A stretch of DNA of 64,000 bases from Liolophura sinensis (GCF_032854445.1 NC_088306.1:11281386-11345385); one strand, 5' to 3'. Positions 32,290 to 44,924 are shown, counted from the stretch's first letter. Notes: a model not told the origin generated them from the sequence alone. Numbers and translations are program-made.

Positions 32290-32362
32290 AGGAAGCTACA
32301 ACTTGGTAGAGCGGTGGGGCTAGGCACCCTAAGCCGTGAGTTCGAGTCTCGCTTCAGCCAGC
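32290..32362 (+). repeat. tRNA-like SINE head
   Basis: Box A-like TTGGTAGAGCGGTGG and box B-like GTGAGTTCGAGTCTCGC are about 40 bp apart, as in tRNA genes. A T-arm stem is plausible, but the 5' acceptor strand does not pair with GCTTCAGCC at the 3' end. It is therefore a decayed tRNA or the head of another SINE, placed back to back with the family C copy. Confidence 0.65.
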
Positions 32363-33679
32363 ATTATCACTGTTCTCGAGATAGTTATTTCAGTGTTGGA
32401 AATTCAATAGATATTGATATATTCCCTTATGATGCTTTCGAAACACTGAGTGAGCTGACTTAAACCAGTTCCATTCATTACTGGGACAACATTTCTATTT
32501 CGTTAATTGTGTTTACCATCGTATACGCAAGAATATTTCTCTTTGACAATGGCCATGTTTATAGCAATCTGAGGGTTTGAAGTAAATCCCCATCATCGGC
32601 CAGATACATATCAAACCTTCTCAGTTGAGGACGCAGTTGAACTTGCAAGAGCTGGGTTCGAACGTACGACCTCAATGGCCCGTGTGCGATGGTTTGGAGC
32701 GAAAACTGACGATGTAGTCAGTAGTTTTTCATTACACAAAATTCTTTTGAGGTAAAACCCGTAAAGGCATTCACTAGAATAGATGATCACAACATACACG
32801 CCAAAAATGTAATACATCATAACGTCAGTATGAGTTAGTTTATGCCGCATTTACCAGCGCCTCCTTCGTAAGCAACAGGGGCCATAGTCAGCTTAGAAAT
32901 AAAGCACAAGTTTTTGCAATGAAGGCTGTATTATAGACACTTAAAGCACGAGATATCCCCGCCAGCTAAGATGAATAATTGGCTGTACGATGAGATAATA
33001 GAAAGAGCAGCTGTTCGCGCGCTTTCGGCAAAAGAGAACCTTCGGCACTCCGAGGCAAAGAGAGTAAACAAAACAGTCTCTGCCTTCATACGCTGCCATC
33101 ATCAAATCTGTTACCATTTTAGGCTAAAGTGATATACAGTGAGGCAGCAAACACAGTCTATTCTGTATGTAACTGTCCGCCAAAACTGAACATAATTACA
33201 TAGACAAGCTTAGTGATTTTTCATTATAGTGATGTGTCTAACCACCCGCAAGAGGTTGCTCATAGTGACCGCCATTTCCAGAGTTGTGCCGAGTTGTATT
33301 AGTAATGATTCGCCTTTGGAACTGCCAATGGAAGCTCCATACGGTTGGCTTACTTCTCTTCTACTTTTTGCCCAGCAACACCGAGCTGCGTAAGCGATGG
33401 AGCGTTTATTTACCGTTGCCATCAAGTAGGATGAAGGGGATCGAGCATAAGAGGGTTAATCAAATGGAGAACTACAAACATTCCATGGACTAAATACGAA
33501 ACCAAAGCCGACTCAGTGAAGTTGTGTGCTAACGCACACAGAGTACCCTGGAGCAGCACAAGAGCAGGAGGCGTCAGACCAACTATACAATGGTTGGATT
33601 AAGGTGCATCAATGATTCTCTGCAAACAGACACTATTCGATCTCTTTTCCGGTGTATGGTTCCACACGAAGACTCTTTG
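32363..33679. other. Spacer without recognised gene
   Basis: Contains an inverted box B-like GGGTTCGAACGTACGACCTC near 32652, a probable SINE head remnant on the minus strand. Short open frames at 33.2-33.5 kb show no domain that I can defend. Confidence 0.4.
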
Positions 33680-33905
33680 AATCTAGGTGACGAAACAGAC
33701 GTTCACTTACCAATTATCAACCCTAATAGATGCATCGGGCCATTACTGGCGACACCAATTTCCCAACGTTCAACACAAACCACCAAATAACTAATAAAGA
33801 ATATATAGTAAGAAATTTGCGCGAATTCGGGTAAAGGGAAGAAGTCAACAGTTTCAAATGATGCCGGAAAATGCCCTTTTGTTGCAGCTTTCAAACATTT
33901 CCCCT
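33680..33905 (+). repeat. Family D dispersed repeat, copy 3
   Basis: Shares CACAAACCACCAAATAACTA with related positions, and AAGTCAACAGTTTCAAATGA then TGCCGGAAAATGCC with the other family D copies. The later blocks are absent. Confidence 0.65.
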
Positions 33906-34489
33906 GCAATTTAATATTTATACGCCTACCACATCAGCGTTCAAATGTTGCAAAAACGTTTTAGTTCACTCAAGACTCAGAAGTCTTTTACCAGATGATG
34001 TTTTTTTAAGGCAAAGCCAATGCAGGCAGTATTCTGGGTCAATGCAAAAAATTAAAGATGTAAAAGGAAGTTGAGCTCACCGCAAGGAATCAGCACGACT
34101 TATACAAGGTCATAGATACGTTCCCTGGTAACCCTGTTCGGTACGAGGTGACTGTGTTTGGCCAGATGAAATAAAATGAACACTTTTTCGTACGAAAAAA
34201 AGCAGAACGACTTTATTTACTCACATACTCGTCTGATAAAATTCCATTGTAAATTCTTCCTGTGGCAAACAAATATTTGAAAAATGTCTAATGAAATGGA
34301 AGGCCGTTCTTGCAAGACACTGAAATGCATTTTGGTGAATTAACGGATTTTCTTCGTGCTAATGTATTTTGGTAATTTAAGGTCATATAATGCTTTTCTC
34401 ATCTCAAAAGCATTGCAAGGTCTGAATATGAAACATTTGTGTTCACTGTTATCATTTATTTCTGATCAGGAGGAAAGAATGGTTTTTTC

Positions 34490-34705
34490 AGTTGGAATCC
34501 ATTCGTCGAAACAGAAATTCGTATGTCAGCAGTCTACCGATAAGGTCAATAATGGCAAGGCCCATTCCCAAAACGACAAAAAATGCAAAGCATCAAAGAG
34601 CTAAGAAAGTATATTAAGTACGAAAATAGAACCGAATCATGCAAAGAGAAGCAGTCAACAGTTTTCAATGATGTTGGAAATACGCAAGGTATGTTTAAGG
34701 CGACT
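34490..34705 (+). repeat. Family D dispersed repeat, copy 4
   Basis: Contains AAGAGCTAAGAAAGTATAT, then GAAGCAGTCAACAGTTTTCA and ATGATGTTGGAAATACGCAA. It is most similar to copy 2 and only about 600 bp from copy 3. Confidence 0.7.
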
Positions 34706-37700
34706 AAGTGAAATCACTATTCATGTTGTGTACCATGCTAGAACATAAGTTGTCGTTGCAAAGCGATCTTATGAAAATTTGTATTATTATCATTTTTCCT
34801 CACCAGGCGGTCGCAGAATTTCTTACCGAATCTACGTATTTAATCTCAGTATTCGGTCAAAATTTTACTTCTTGAGACAAAACATAGAAGTGAAAGCTCA
34901 AGTTGGAAACCTCAACTCGCCGGACACCACTCCACCTTTTCGGAAACCACCCCATTTTTTCGGAAAACGCCTCATTTCACTGGATAACGGACGAATCTCC
35001 AGCTTATACCGGCAGCAAAGACACGAGGAGCTACTCAGAACGTGCGGCTTCATTGAGAACGTTGTCGTGATCTTATGATACATAAGACAATGAAAACACT
35101 TTAGACATGGTGTTTACCGTATTGTGAGCTGTCATGAGACACTTATTTCATCACCATTTGTGGCAAACCGCTAATATAGACAATTTTCAGAATGTAGTTC
35201 ATTTGTAACAAAACATTCTTCTGAGTTCAAAATTTGAAGTTGAAAGAAATATGCTTTTAAAACATTGTCTAGCTAATAACTGTTTCATCTGATGAAGGAA
35301 TATACATGCTCTGAAATCTCGACCAAAGTACAGTTATTATCACTGGCAACACGTTTTTGTCGTGTTCCATACGACTTTCCATTCTACTTCGCTTTATGTA
35401 TGACTTTCTATTTACGCTTGCTTTGTTCCGCTAATCCCACCATGAGAATCCACACACGGCGTTCGCTGTAGGCAGATTTCCAAATAGGATAAACCCCTTG
35501 CTTTTCTTCATGAATTATCCAGACGTGTGGGGGACGAGAGGGTGAAAGGATTCATGGGGGCAAAGGTCAGATGACAGCGGGATCGGTTAAACGCAATGGG
35601 TGCACTCAAGAAGCATCCGTTGTCAGCTTGCGGTCATAAGGTCAAGATGCCGAAAGGAGATGCCGAACCTTCCGCGTCTCAGCGGGGGAAATCTTTAACC
35701 TCTGCCATTATAGTTCTCCATTGACGTATTTTCCACGGAAATAGTAATCAGACAGGCAGAATGTTTGAGCAACTTTCAAAAACAATTGTCAGTTCTTACA
35801 ATAGGATGCTGTTGTGGGTGGAAAACATTTTTGATAAAAGACAGTTGAGCAGTAATTTGTAATGACTGAAATGAGTAAAAACGTTCACAGTGGCTCTTAA
35901 TTTGAGAGCACTTCCAAACAGTTTCTGAACCAGTTTCTGACCAGACAAAGCTGACCTGACATGTTTACAGTTACAGTGTTCCTTTTGGTAAGGTGTATGG
36001 ATGTTTTCATTATAACATCGAAAATCATTCACTGCCTCCTGTTTTAAACATGTTCTCGCCTTGGTATGGCTGAACTATTGCCCATAAGTCATAATCATTC
36101 ATTCATTCATAAGGTGCATTTTTTGCAAGCAACGATACTGTTATAAATGCGGCGCATTTCATATCAGTCACAGTGTTGCTATACATGTGGTGCAATTTTT
36201 GTCAGTTGTGTTTTGTGTAAATATGCATATGACGTCACTTGCAGATTGCTTTCTACAGGCTTCTACCGCGTCACATACATTGTTTCTAGAACTAGGCTGT
36301 CATTTACGGCACTGTATGCTGAAAAGACTACAACATCCTCCTGAATACTATGATAAGCCATTAGACTTCCCTTTGACGGCAAGTTTATCTTTTGCTAAGA
36401 CTTGAAGTATTATTTTTCTTTGGCGCAAATTTCAAAGGAATGGGATCAGAAATGCCGAACCCTTTTTTCTAGGATTTGAAGATGGATAACAACAAAGACA
36501 TTTTCTACTTCAATCTCTGAACAACTCGGTGTCTCAAACATGCGTTTCAATTTTTTTTTATTTTGGACACAAAGACAACTACATTTGGCAACAAAGTCCT
36601 GGGAAATGATAGATATTGAATATACGCGAAAAAAAGTCACCATTATAGTCCCTTATTGGCAACAAATTCAAGTTCGTCGCCATACTGTTCACTACGCTCT
36701 CAAGGTGCGGTTTCCCTCGCGGGCATTGTGGCTTCCGCCTCAAACCGCACCTGGTGGGTGTTGTATTACGACAAAGCCCTGCAGGAAACAAACAGTCTGA
36801 TTCTTGTAATGACCTATACCTATACCCTGGTAAGCGTATTAGGACGAACCCCTACAAACTTGTTTATCCAATCGTTAGGATTCCGGCTTATGCCCGTGAT
36901 GGATTTCGGGGCTCCGTCGATCGAGGCGCGATGCCCCCACAAGTTTTCCCCTAACGCAAAACAAGATTAATCTATCTAGTATGACATGGCCTATATGATG
37001 GCAATTCTGGCTGTTTTACGCATATAGCTTTAATGGCCAAATGTCTAAATGTGGAAGATGTTCTGCGACTAGAATTCTAGGCTGTACATGCTAAAGGAAA
37101 GCCTTGGAGAGCGTAGATTAAAACAACAAGAGCGTTTGACTCTACGTCACACGTGCGGCGATTTTCCTACTACTGAAGTGTTATTTACTACTCAGCTACA
37201 ACTCAGAAACTGTATTAACATTCATACGACCGTAAGACCATGTGCAGCTATTGCACTATTCGCAGCAACATGCCAAAAATCCAAGCAGGGCCATGTAGCA
37301 TCGTTATTAACTATAACTGCTCTTTCAAATACACACAAAAAGATACACAGCAGAGAGGGCCTGCCTAAACGCAGAATACCAGAGGACTTGAAAATAGAAT
37401 ATCATTTACCTTGAGACTTCACCTTGGCTGGTCAAGACCGACATTGGTAACTATTACCAAATTATTCATTCAATTATCTCGTTGTTTAAGGCCATACTCA
37501 AGAATTTTTTTTTAAATTATACCATACACCCGACCTTTGGAATGTTACGAGCGAACTTTTCCAAAAGAGAAATATGCCACATTAGCAAACGCTTCAAGAA
37601 GACCGCTGACCGTTTATTGGCACCAATTATGCATTTATGTACTGATACTTTTGCAAAGACAGGTTTTGACTCGATTTATGCATTCAAATGATCACATCGG

Positions 37701-37800
37701 AAGGGGAAAATACAAGGATAAACTTCTTGGATTTCTCTGTTATGCCAAATCTTTAATTTCAGCGGGACACTCTCTTGCTCGTTTTCTTACAAGCATTGTT
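34706..37800. other. Spacer without recognised gene
   Basis: About 3 kb with no supported exon. Two 20-bp units near 34925-34965 (CCACCTTTTCGGAAACC type) and a CATT repeat at about 36089-36110 are the only structures seen. Confidence 0.35.
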
Positions 37801-37824
37801 TTCATCGGATCCAATCTTTCCTTA

Positions 37825-38030
37825 ACTAGTGAGGTCACAAGTTCGAATCCAGCTCTCGATGGTTCGGCTATGACTGTACCTGATGAAGGGCAATGGCTCA
37901 TACTGTACAGTAATTGAGTTGCTACGGTCATATCTTTAATTGCCGTAACGGTTGTATAGGTCAACAAATCTTGAATAGGACATAAAACAGAATTCAAATC
38001 AATAAATCAATCAAATAAACAATTCCTCCC
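37825..38030 (+). repeat. tRNA-headed SINE copy
   Basis: Box B-like CAAGTTCGAATCCAGCTC at about 37840 is followed by a short body with TATGACTGTACCTGATG. It ends with AAATCAATAAATCAATCAAA, then TAAAC, an A-rich tail comparable to other SINE tails in the window. Confidence 0.65.
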
Positions 38031-39135
38031 GTCTGTATGAGGTACTCAATGTCGAGCTCTTAAAACCTTAAAATGTAAACTCGTGAAAACACTAAGAAAT
38101 TGCTGAATAATTAATCAGCAAGGGAACATGCTCGATAGCAATTACGTTAACTTCCCTGATACAAACATTTAGACTTTCGCTGGTTTCCTGTAAACCTTGT
38201 AAAACTACAGCAACGCAATTGCTGGATACCCTGGATATTTCTAAATTGTGTGATTGACAAACGTAGCGAAAAGACCACAAATTAGATTTGACTTAAATCC
38301 ACGTCATTCGGCCATTTTCGTGGCTAGTGAGTCCTGGGTTCGTGGCGGCCAGGGCTTACGTGCTTATGCGAGATCTCTTGAAACTCTTATCGACCTCAGT
38401 TGGTTTCGGTCAGTGCCCTCGATATAAATTCGTAAGTAGCAAGCTAGGCTGTTTGGTAGTCCAGTCACGTCTTGCAGGCTCTCGCGGTCATGACGGGGAC
38501 CCAGAAAACTATCCGATGAGACGAGAAAAAAAGCTAAACGATTCTCAATCTAAATTCAGTGGCTGACCGACTGCAACAAGCTTAAGTTGTTGCGCGTTTG
38601 ATTTAATTAACTTTATGTCCATTGGCACGACGAAATTTCCAAAACCATGCCGTTCAGGATTTGTGTACCGTGCTGAAATAGACCTAACTAAAATAAAGCC
38701 ACTCATTTGGAATACATGTTTCTCATCCTTTATATGCTGCAATATATACTTCAATGATTGTACAACTTTATACGGATGCTGTTTTCTTGTAGCGAATCGC
38801 AGAAAACCAGAGCATTAAACCGTAACAACTGCAGAGGCGATTGTAACTTTGTTCTTAGTACAACGCTAATTCCTAATATTGAATCTTAATTTTGGGATTC
38901 TAGTCGAACTGAAGTCTTACTGCCTTTTATGTAGTCTCTCCATTGTCTCCACCATTGTAAAAAGCAATATCAATTGGCTATGGCTGCTGGCCGGAATAAT
39001 GTGTTCTTTGATAAATCAAGACTAACAAAAACAGACTTACGCAGCCACCCGACCCCCAAGCTCCCTCACCTCATTCTTTTGGGATGTAATTGTGGCTTAA
39101 TTTTTCAAAATTCAATTGCACTTAACATCATTTCA
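38031..39135. other. Spacer without recognised gene
   Basis: No exon or clear repeat; a possible tRNA-like remnant (GTGAGTCCTGGGTTCG) occurs at 38325-38341. Confidence 0.35.
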
Positions 39136-39139
39136 TTTT

Positions 39140-39352
39140 TTTACCTATGTCTGCTTAGGCTATGGTGCTAATAGGGCGTGTAAATTGCTACTATTTATGC
39201 ATTTACATGAACAAAAACAGTCACGATAAAACCCTGACTAAAAGTAAATTGACAACAGGCCGTATTTCGCCAGTTACGTGTGACCATTTGCCAGCTATTA
39301 CACTGTCGTCACTACTCTCTATATGCTGAGCGTCTTTAATTATTTTACAAAG
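39140..39352 (+). repeat. SINE family A copy
   Basis: Good match to the core: AATTGCTACTATTTATGCAT, then GATAAAACCCTGACTAAAAG, GGCCGTATTTCGCCAGTTAC and CTATATGCTGAGCGTC, ending in TTAATTATTTTAC. Confidence 0.85.
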
Positions 39353-40255
39353 AATTGCACACATCTTACCAATATTGAGAACTTGAGAAAAATTGAGAAA
39401 ATTTGACTTGATCTTTAACAGCATTTATCATGCACAATCTGCATACTCCTTCCCAAGTACACCACTGAAATCTTCTAAAATCAGAAGAAATACTCAGTGT
39501 TTTTTATTCATCTCTTAAACAGATACATTTATGCAGGTATGTATTGCTTCATACCTTTACAAAAAATATCCCACAGTAGTTCCTCGAGAAGCTTTATGTA
39601 AAAACAAAATGTTTAACAGTCGTTTAGAGACCTACTCTTAAAACGTGCCCATGCATAGTAAAAGAAGACAAAAAAATTCGTTTTACCTTTAGAGAATACT
39701 TCAGGACTACATGTATATAATGTCCCATTCAAGTGGTTGCTCCATCAATTTGTCAGTGCTTTTTAACAGCACCAGGAACCGTTATTCAGGCCGTTACACA
39801 GCTGTCTCCGACACGTTAAGAATGTATAGAATTGGCATAATGCCAGATTCTGACAAGAATACAAACGGACAACTTTTCTCATAGCAGCAATTGTCCAAGG
39901 AGAAGTTGTTAAAGCACACCACTTCTGTATATTACCAGATATACTTTGTAATGTGTTAAGAATTGTTTTCAATATGTTAATATAGAATTCGAGGCTTGTT
40001 TCTGACAATCATACCTTAATTCTTCTAATTTTTGCGACAGATATTAGTAGTGTAAAAAGTAGAATATTCCATTTCCTTACCAGCCTTTTGGAAAAGTAAA
40101 AAAGGAACTCATTATTCCTGCTACAATTACATATATATTGGCTAAATTGAGCAGATCAGGTGTCCCAAAAATGTGGAAATATAGGTTATTAAAGATCTGT
40201 TTTAAAATTATGTACCCAAGTGTGAAAAAAACGTTTAGATGTCTGTTATGGTTTT
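39353..40255. other. Spacer without recognised gene
   Basis: AT-rich sequence with no supported exon or repeat. Confidence 0.35.
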
Positions 40256-40259
40256 GATT

Positions 40260-40436
40260 TACACTTATTTATTTATTTATTTATTTATTTATGTGATGAG
40301 TGTTTTCCACCGTGCTCAGGAATATTTCATTTATTCGACGGCGGTCATCATTATGTTGGAAGGAAACCGTGTTCAACCCACGACCATCCGAAGGCCATCC
40401 CACATACGGGGAGAGGAAGCCAGCAGGAGCTGACTC
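40260..40436 (-). repeat. SINE family B copy
   Basis: Minus-oriented copy: a (TTTA)n run at 40263-40290 marks its tail on the plus strand, followed by TTCGACGGCGGTCATCATTA and CACGACCATCCGAAGG. It is truncated before the tRNA-like head. Confidence 0.85.
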
Positions 40437-41690
40437 ACACTTAACTTATGAGATCATAAACTTAACCTGCAAAGTAACATACTTAATGTGCAGTACAATA
40501 GAGCATTTTTTATCACTGAAGAAAATGTCTTGGCCACTGACTGGCTCTTCACATTCCAAGCTTACATACATAAATTCAACAGAACACTTCAAAAAGGTTA
40601 CAGTTATCTTTGTCAATCGATTATCATTTGAAGAGCACTTCGTAGCTCCAAAATAGAATATCGTGCAGCGATACGACTCAAAATGTGATCAAAAGTTAAA
40701 AATCAGTTACCAAAATTCCTTACATACAACCAAGGTGACTTTTACTGCGATTTAAACAAGAACAAAAAACAAAAAAGAAAAGTATTTGCTATTATATATC
40801 CTGTCAGCAACATTGCGGCAAACTGTTTCTACATGTCCTCCAACTCATTTGTGTATCTAGCTCCAAATAGCGGAATCTGCCCTTACCTTGCTTGTCGACA
40901 TGGTTATAACACGGCGAGTACCCAGTTCTTAAATGCCTAGCAGCTCCGCAGCATGAACTGTTAAGACGGGCGATAGACCTAAACACCAGCAAGTGGTCAG
41001 TGAGCGATCCGTGAATGGTCACAGCAGTGACTCAAATCGTTAGGCCGTGCACTTCTCAACTGACCACTGGTCGAGGCGCACCGCCTAATACAGATTGCGG
41101 ATAAACTCGCTGATTCTATCTTTCAATGATCGCCGTTTCTTCTCGGTTACGTAACACATCAGTACAATACAACTCCTCTTAATCGCGTAGTCACACTACC
41201 ACTAACACCTTGCCCAAATCACCACCACTAACACCCCCTCCCCTCTTCACATTTCCCTCCCCCCCCCCCTCCGCTAAGTTATGGCACGCATATACAATGT
41301 ATGTGTTTATACAACATGAAAATCAAAACGGGTTACCCGCCCTCTAGTACTAAATTGAGTGGTTTACGTTAGTGCGTGTTTGCTAACTCTCACAACAGGC
41401 GCTCTGGTCAGGTTTTCAGAGAGTTTACGGCACAGGGATTACCGGCTATACTTGGATAATTGCACGGACACATGCCGCTCAAACGGCTTGCTGGTAATAT
41501 AATAGACTTTGTAAAACTGGCGAGATTTTTATCTTCGCTCCTTTATTGATCACTAATCTGTTTAAGCTAAAATCTCTTCTAGTCATGCGGTCAATCAACC
41601 CCCGTCCCCCCCCCCCCCGAAATTTGCCAGTGAATTTTATGCGCAAACAAACAACATGGTCTCCATGTGACACAGTCTATTAGCGAATGT
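40437..41690. other. Spacer with C homopolymers
   Basis: No supported exon. Runs of C at about 41260-41270 and 41608-41618 are possible sites of length error. Confidence 0.35.
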
Positions 41691-41694
41691 CTTT

Positions 41695-42165
41695 GATGCT
41701 AGAATAAATTATACGTACAACCAACAAATACAGAAAAACACCTCGAGATACATTCAGTGGTGGATAATTTGACACTACAATGAATTATACGTGCAAACGT
41801 AGAATCGCTCCATAAGACATTTCAGTGGTGGATATTTTGAAAATAAACTATAAAATAGTTAAAACAAACCCCTATAGAGTACCACTGTTGATGGATATTT
41901 TGATCAAGCAAGCAATGAATTATACGTACAGCTAGAGAGACGTTATAGAATCGCCCCAACAGAAAGTTTCACTGATGGACATCTTAACTCTGTAATGAAT
42001 TATAGGTGCAAACGACAATACAGTATAGAATCACCCGCGGAGGAGATGTTAGTGGTTGATATATTGACGCTACAAACAAAGAATTTGTGTGCTAAAAACA
42101 ACTATACAGAATTACACTCTGAAATTGTTTTATTGATGGATATTATGACTCAACAATATATAAAA
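41695..42165. repeat. Degenerate about 80-bp tandem repeat, 5 copies
   Basis: Blocks of CAATGAATTATACGTGCAAA recur at about 41703, 41779, 41913, 41995 and 42077, each followed by TATAGAATCGCCCC-like and TTTCAGTGGTGGATATTTTG-like blocks. Spacing is 76-82 bp, with one longer interval of about 134 bp. Copies are old and diverged. Confidence 0.75.
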
Positions 42166-42842
42166 AAGACAGTTGGCACACGCCCTTAAGGTTCCCTTTT
42201 TAAAGCAATTTGAGGAAACGATGTGATATTTATTTCATAATACTATTTTTTATTCGAAGAATTTAGATGAAATCAATGACCCCGGGAACAGCTCTGCAAG
42301 CAACAACGGTAATAAATATCTTAGTTTTCCCGAATCTGTTTTATTGCATACCGGGCGCTGTTTCATAAATGCATAGATTTTAGCTGAGGTGTCCATTCAT
42401 TAAGATCGTCAAATTACGCCTAAATGATGCCCAGAGAAAACCGATTTCAAACACCAGCACAATTTTTCCCCTGGAAAATTTAACAAAAAAAATTAAGTTT
42501 AAAGCTTTGTAAAACGCATTGGCTGTGTTCCACAAATTTCTCACACCTGTTATACGGTTTTGCATAACTTAATAAGCCGTCATTTCTGGCCGATAAAAAT
42601 TAACATCATTTTGAGGCTTAATTGAGCCGAATTGCTTCCATTTTTAGACACGCTAGTGGGGAATTGTGTAATTGATTACGAAATTGTGACGAAGAAAACC
42701 AGCAGGGCGAGAATGGGGATAGAGAGAAGATTACTGTTATAGTAAATTGTGCCAGTGTGATATTTGCTCATATTTCTGACACGTAATATCATCTAAAAAA
42801 TATGTTTTCCTACACCGATAAATCAAGATCATCCAAAATACT

Positions 42843-42923
42843 GACTCGAGTGAGATTCGAACTCACGATAGTTTATACCGACTGATTTCTCGAACCTGAT
42901 GGAACGGAACGCTTGTTCGAGTC
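42843..42923 (-). tRNA. tRNA-like 81-nt sequence, probable pseudogene
   Basis: On the minus strand, GACTCGA at the 5' end pairs perfectly over 7 bp with TCGAGTC at the 3' end. Next to the latter is a perfect T-arm, GTGAG TTCGAAT CTCAC, which also fits box B. The total of 81 nt suits a tRNA with a long variable arm (Leu or Ser type). However, the D-arm region lacks a recognisable box A and a convincing D-stem, and no clear anticodon can be named. A decayed tRNA, a SINE head or chance pairing remain possible. Confidence 0.35.
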
Positions 42924-42984
42924 CGTTTTTGTGCGCAGTGAATGATTTTCACAAATATACACATCATTTTAGTAAATATAATTA

Positions 42985-43190
42985 AAAAAAACTACAGTAT
43001 AAAGAGTAAAACTAGAGCAGCGACAACAATGTGCCATCAAATGTAAACTGCTTTAAAAAGCGGTAATAGACACGCCCCCTAGTCCCATGGCTTAAGTAGA
43101 ATTAGGCAAAAAGGATGTGATGTTAATTGCAGTTTATTAGACTGATCTAGAATTACTCAAAATGCTGTCAGTGTTGTCATAACATTAAGC
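42985..43190 (-). repeat. SINE family A copy with internal deletion
   Basis: Reverse complement of the family, with AGTAAAACTAGAGCAGCGAC, then CCCATGGCTTAAGTAGAATT and ATTGCAGTTTATTAGA. The central core (GGCCGTATTTCACC) is missing. Confidence 0.75.
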
Positions 43191-43279
43191 AAATGAAAAC
43201 ATTAAAACAATGCAAATAGACCAGGCTTCGGAGATGCTTAGCCCACGAGCATAACCCTTGTTTAAATATGCAGGAATGC

Positions 43280-43345
43280 AATATAACACCGTAGATAGTA
43301 AAACTGGAGGACGACAGTGTTGTAATTGGCATTTGTAAACGTCAT
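43280..43345 (-). repeat. SINE family A fragment
   Basis: A short match (AGTAAAACTGGAGGACGACA, then GTGTTGTAATTGGC) to the 3' part of the core, on the minus strand. Confidence 0.5.
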
Positions 43346-44258
43346 CATGATGGGCTGGGAAAGGAACATTTGACGTCAACAAAATGACGTCAAGGGTCCT
43401 GCTGCCAGGCGTGTGACAGGTTCCCATTGCAATCATCGTCAGAGAACGCATCGGATTCTCTGTATTCTGGGAATCCCCAGGACTATGCTTGCTGTTATAC
43501 CGTACTGTCGACATCCGTTCACGTGGAGGCAAACACGTCTCTTTATTCTATGAAGCCTCTGTTGATTGATAAGCCAGCACTGTTACACGTACATGTATAT
43601 ATAGGGAAGACTCTAGCCATTGCGGAACACTTGGAAACGCCTGTTGTCAAGACGTGAGCATACCTCCACCCAATGAAAACATCACTTAGGAACTGAACAA
43701 CATAAATATCTTAAAGCTGACACAAGTTAATTGTTAAGTTGCTCATAGCGATGTTTCAAGAGCGAAATATTCATGTACTTGGTGTAGCTCAAAACTGACA
43801 GTCGTGGTTCTTCATTGTTTGATGCCCTTCATAGCTTTGGTCGACCCAGCTATGCAGTCGGGGTGTCATGTCTCGTGTCTTACGCATCGTGTTTATGTGA
43901 GGCATCACGGTAAATGTATCGGAATTAAGAATGGCGAGGAGGTACTATCTTGATAAGATCGAAATATGTTACAATCAACCTTCTTCTAGCAGCAAGCAAG
44001 CAAAAACTTTGAAGAATAATGATATGACCAGGGAAGGGAATATAGGAAAACGTGAATTTGCGGTTGCATTGGATCAGTTCTCACCAGCTTACGCCTAGTT
44101 AACATAATTAAAGTTAAAGGAATTCACAAACATATAATAAGGAAAATTAAACTTTACATTCAAGATCTATAGGTGCCAAAAGCTTGCTATAAAAACTGAC
44201 AAGGTTAACTGAAAAAACAGAGTTTGCTTTTTGTTAACCTCGCTGTTTGTAATACAAC

Positions 44259-44434
44259 CTAAGACCGCCACTCAAAAGGACTATAAGGGTCGTTCGTAGT
44301 AAAGGACTCCATCCCCAGTCCGTGCCTATCAACGAGCCATTCATCACAGAGGACAAGATATTGGTTTTTGTTGAAAAATACCGCGGCGAAGCTGGCGTCG
44401 TCGGGGAAAGCTGTGCTGTCTGTGCGCTGGTCTT
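44259..44434 (-). CDS. Possible terminal coding exon of an unrecognised gene
   Basis: On the minus strand an acceptor-like TTGTTCTACAG is followed by an open frame to a stop at 44259. It reads DDASFAAVFFNKNQYLVLCD and HGLGMESFTTNDPYSPFEW. Third codon positions are GC-rich compared with the surrounding AT-rich sequence, as expected of coding DNA. I recognise no family and found no partner exon upstream (above 44.5 kb). It could be a chance frame. Confidence 0.25.
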
Positions 44435-44924
44435 CTGTAGAACAACTGTACAGACATACGCCTATAATATAGGAGTCGATGAGTACGAATTCTTTCAGCA
44501 CTTTTCACTACCCCCCTCAGTTTGCTGTGTCAACGAGACTGTTTGTTAACCGTTGAACAAAAGCTAGGCTAAGTAAGCCGCAATGCCGCCACCCTACCTC
44601 CGCACCTGCGTACAGTTAGTAACAACACTGACTGGTTCAGGACGCCTGTCTTATAGTTATTTGTGACTAATGCACCTAGCTTACGGTGGACGATGAAGGA
44701 TGCACCCATCTTGTACTGTCTTGGTGGCCATCTTGGAAAGGTTTTCCACACGATTTAAATGTCTTTGCATTCTTTTAATGTTCTTGTATGTTAACCGTGA
44801 AGACAATTCATCATTTTAAGTAATTCTAAACCCATTGTGAAATATATTGTAATTGTAATCACTGCATTATTACGTAGTTCTGCTAAAGCCATGACGATGG
44901 GGAGGGGTTGGGGTGGTGGTGTTT

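Noticed and set aside
33210-33425. Minus-strand open frame with GESLLIQLGTTLEMAVTM
   Set aside because: Looked protein-like at first, but no family could be named and an overlapping plus-strand frame is equally long.
36540-36970. Overlapping open frames at 36.5-37.0 kb
   Set aside because: Several frames on both strands are open at once, which suggests a chance lack of stops; no motif supports any of them.
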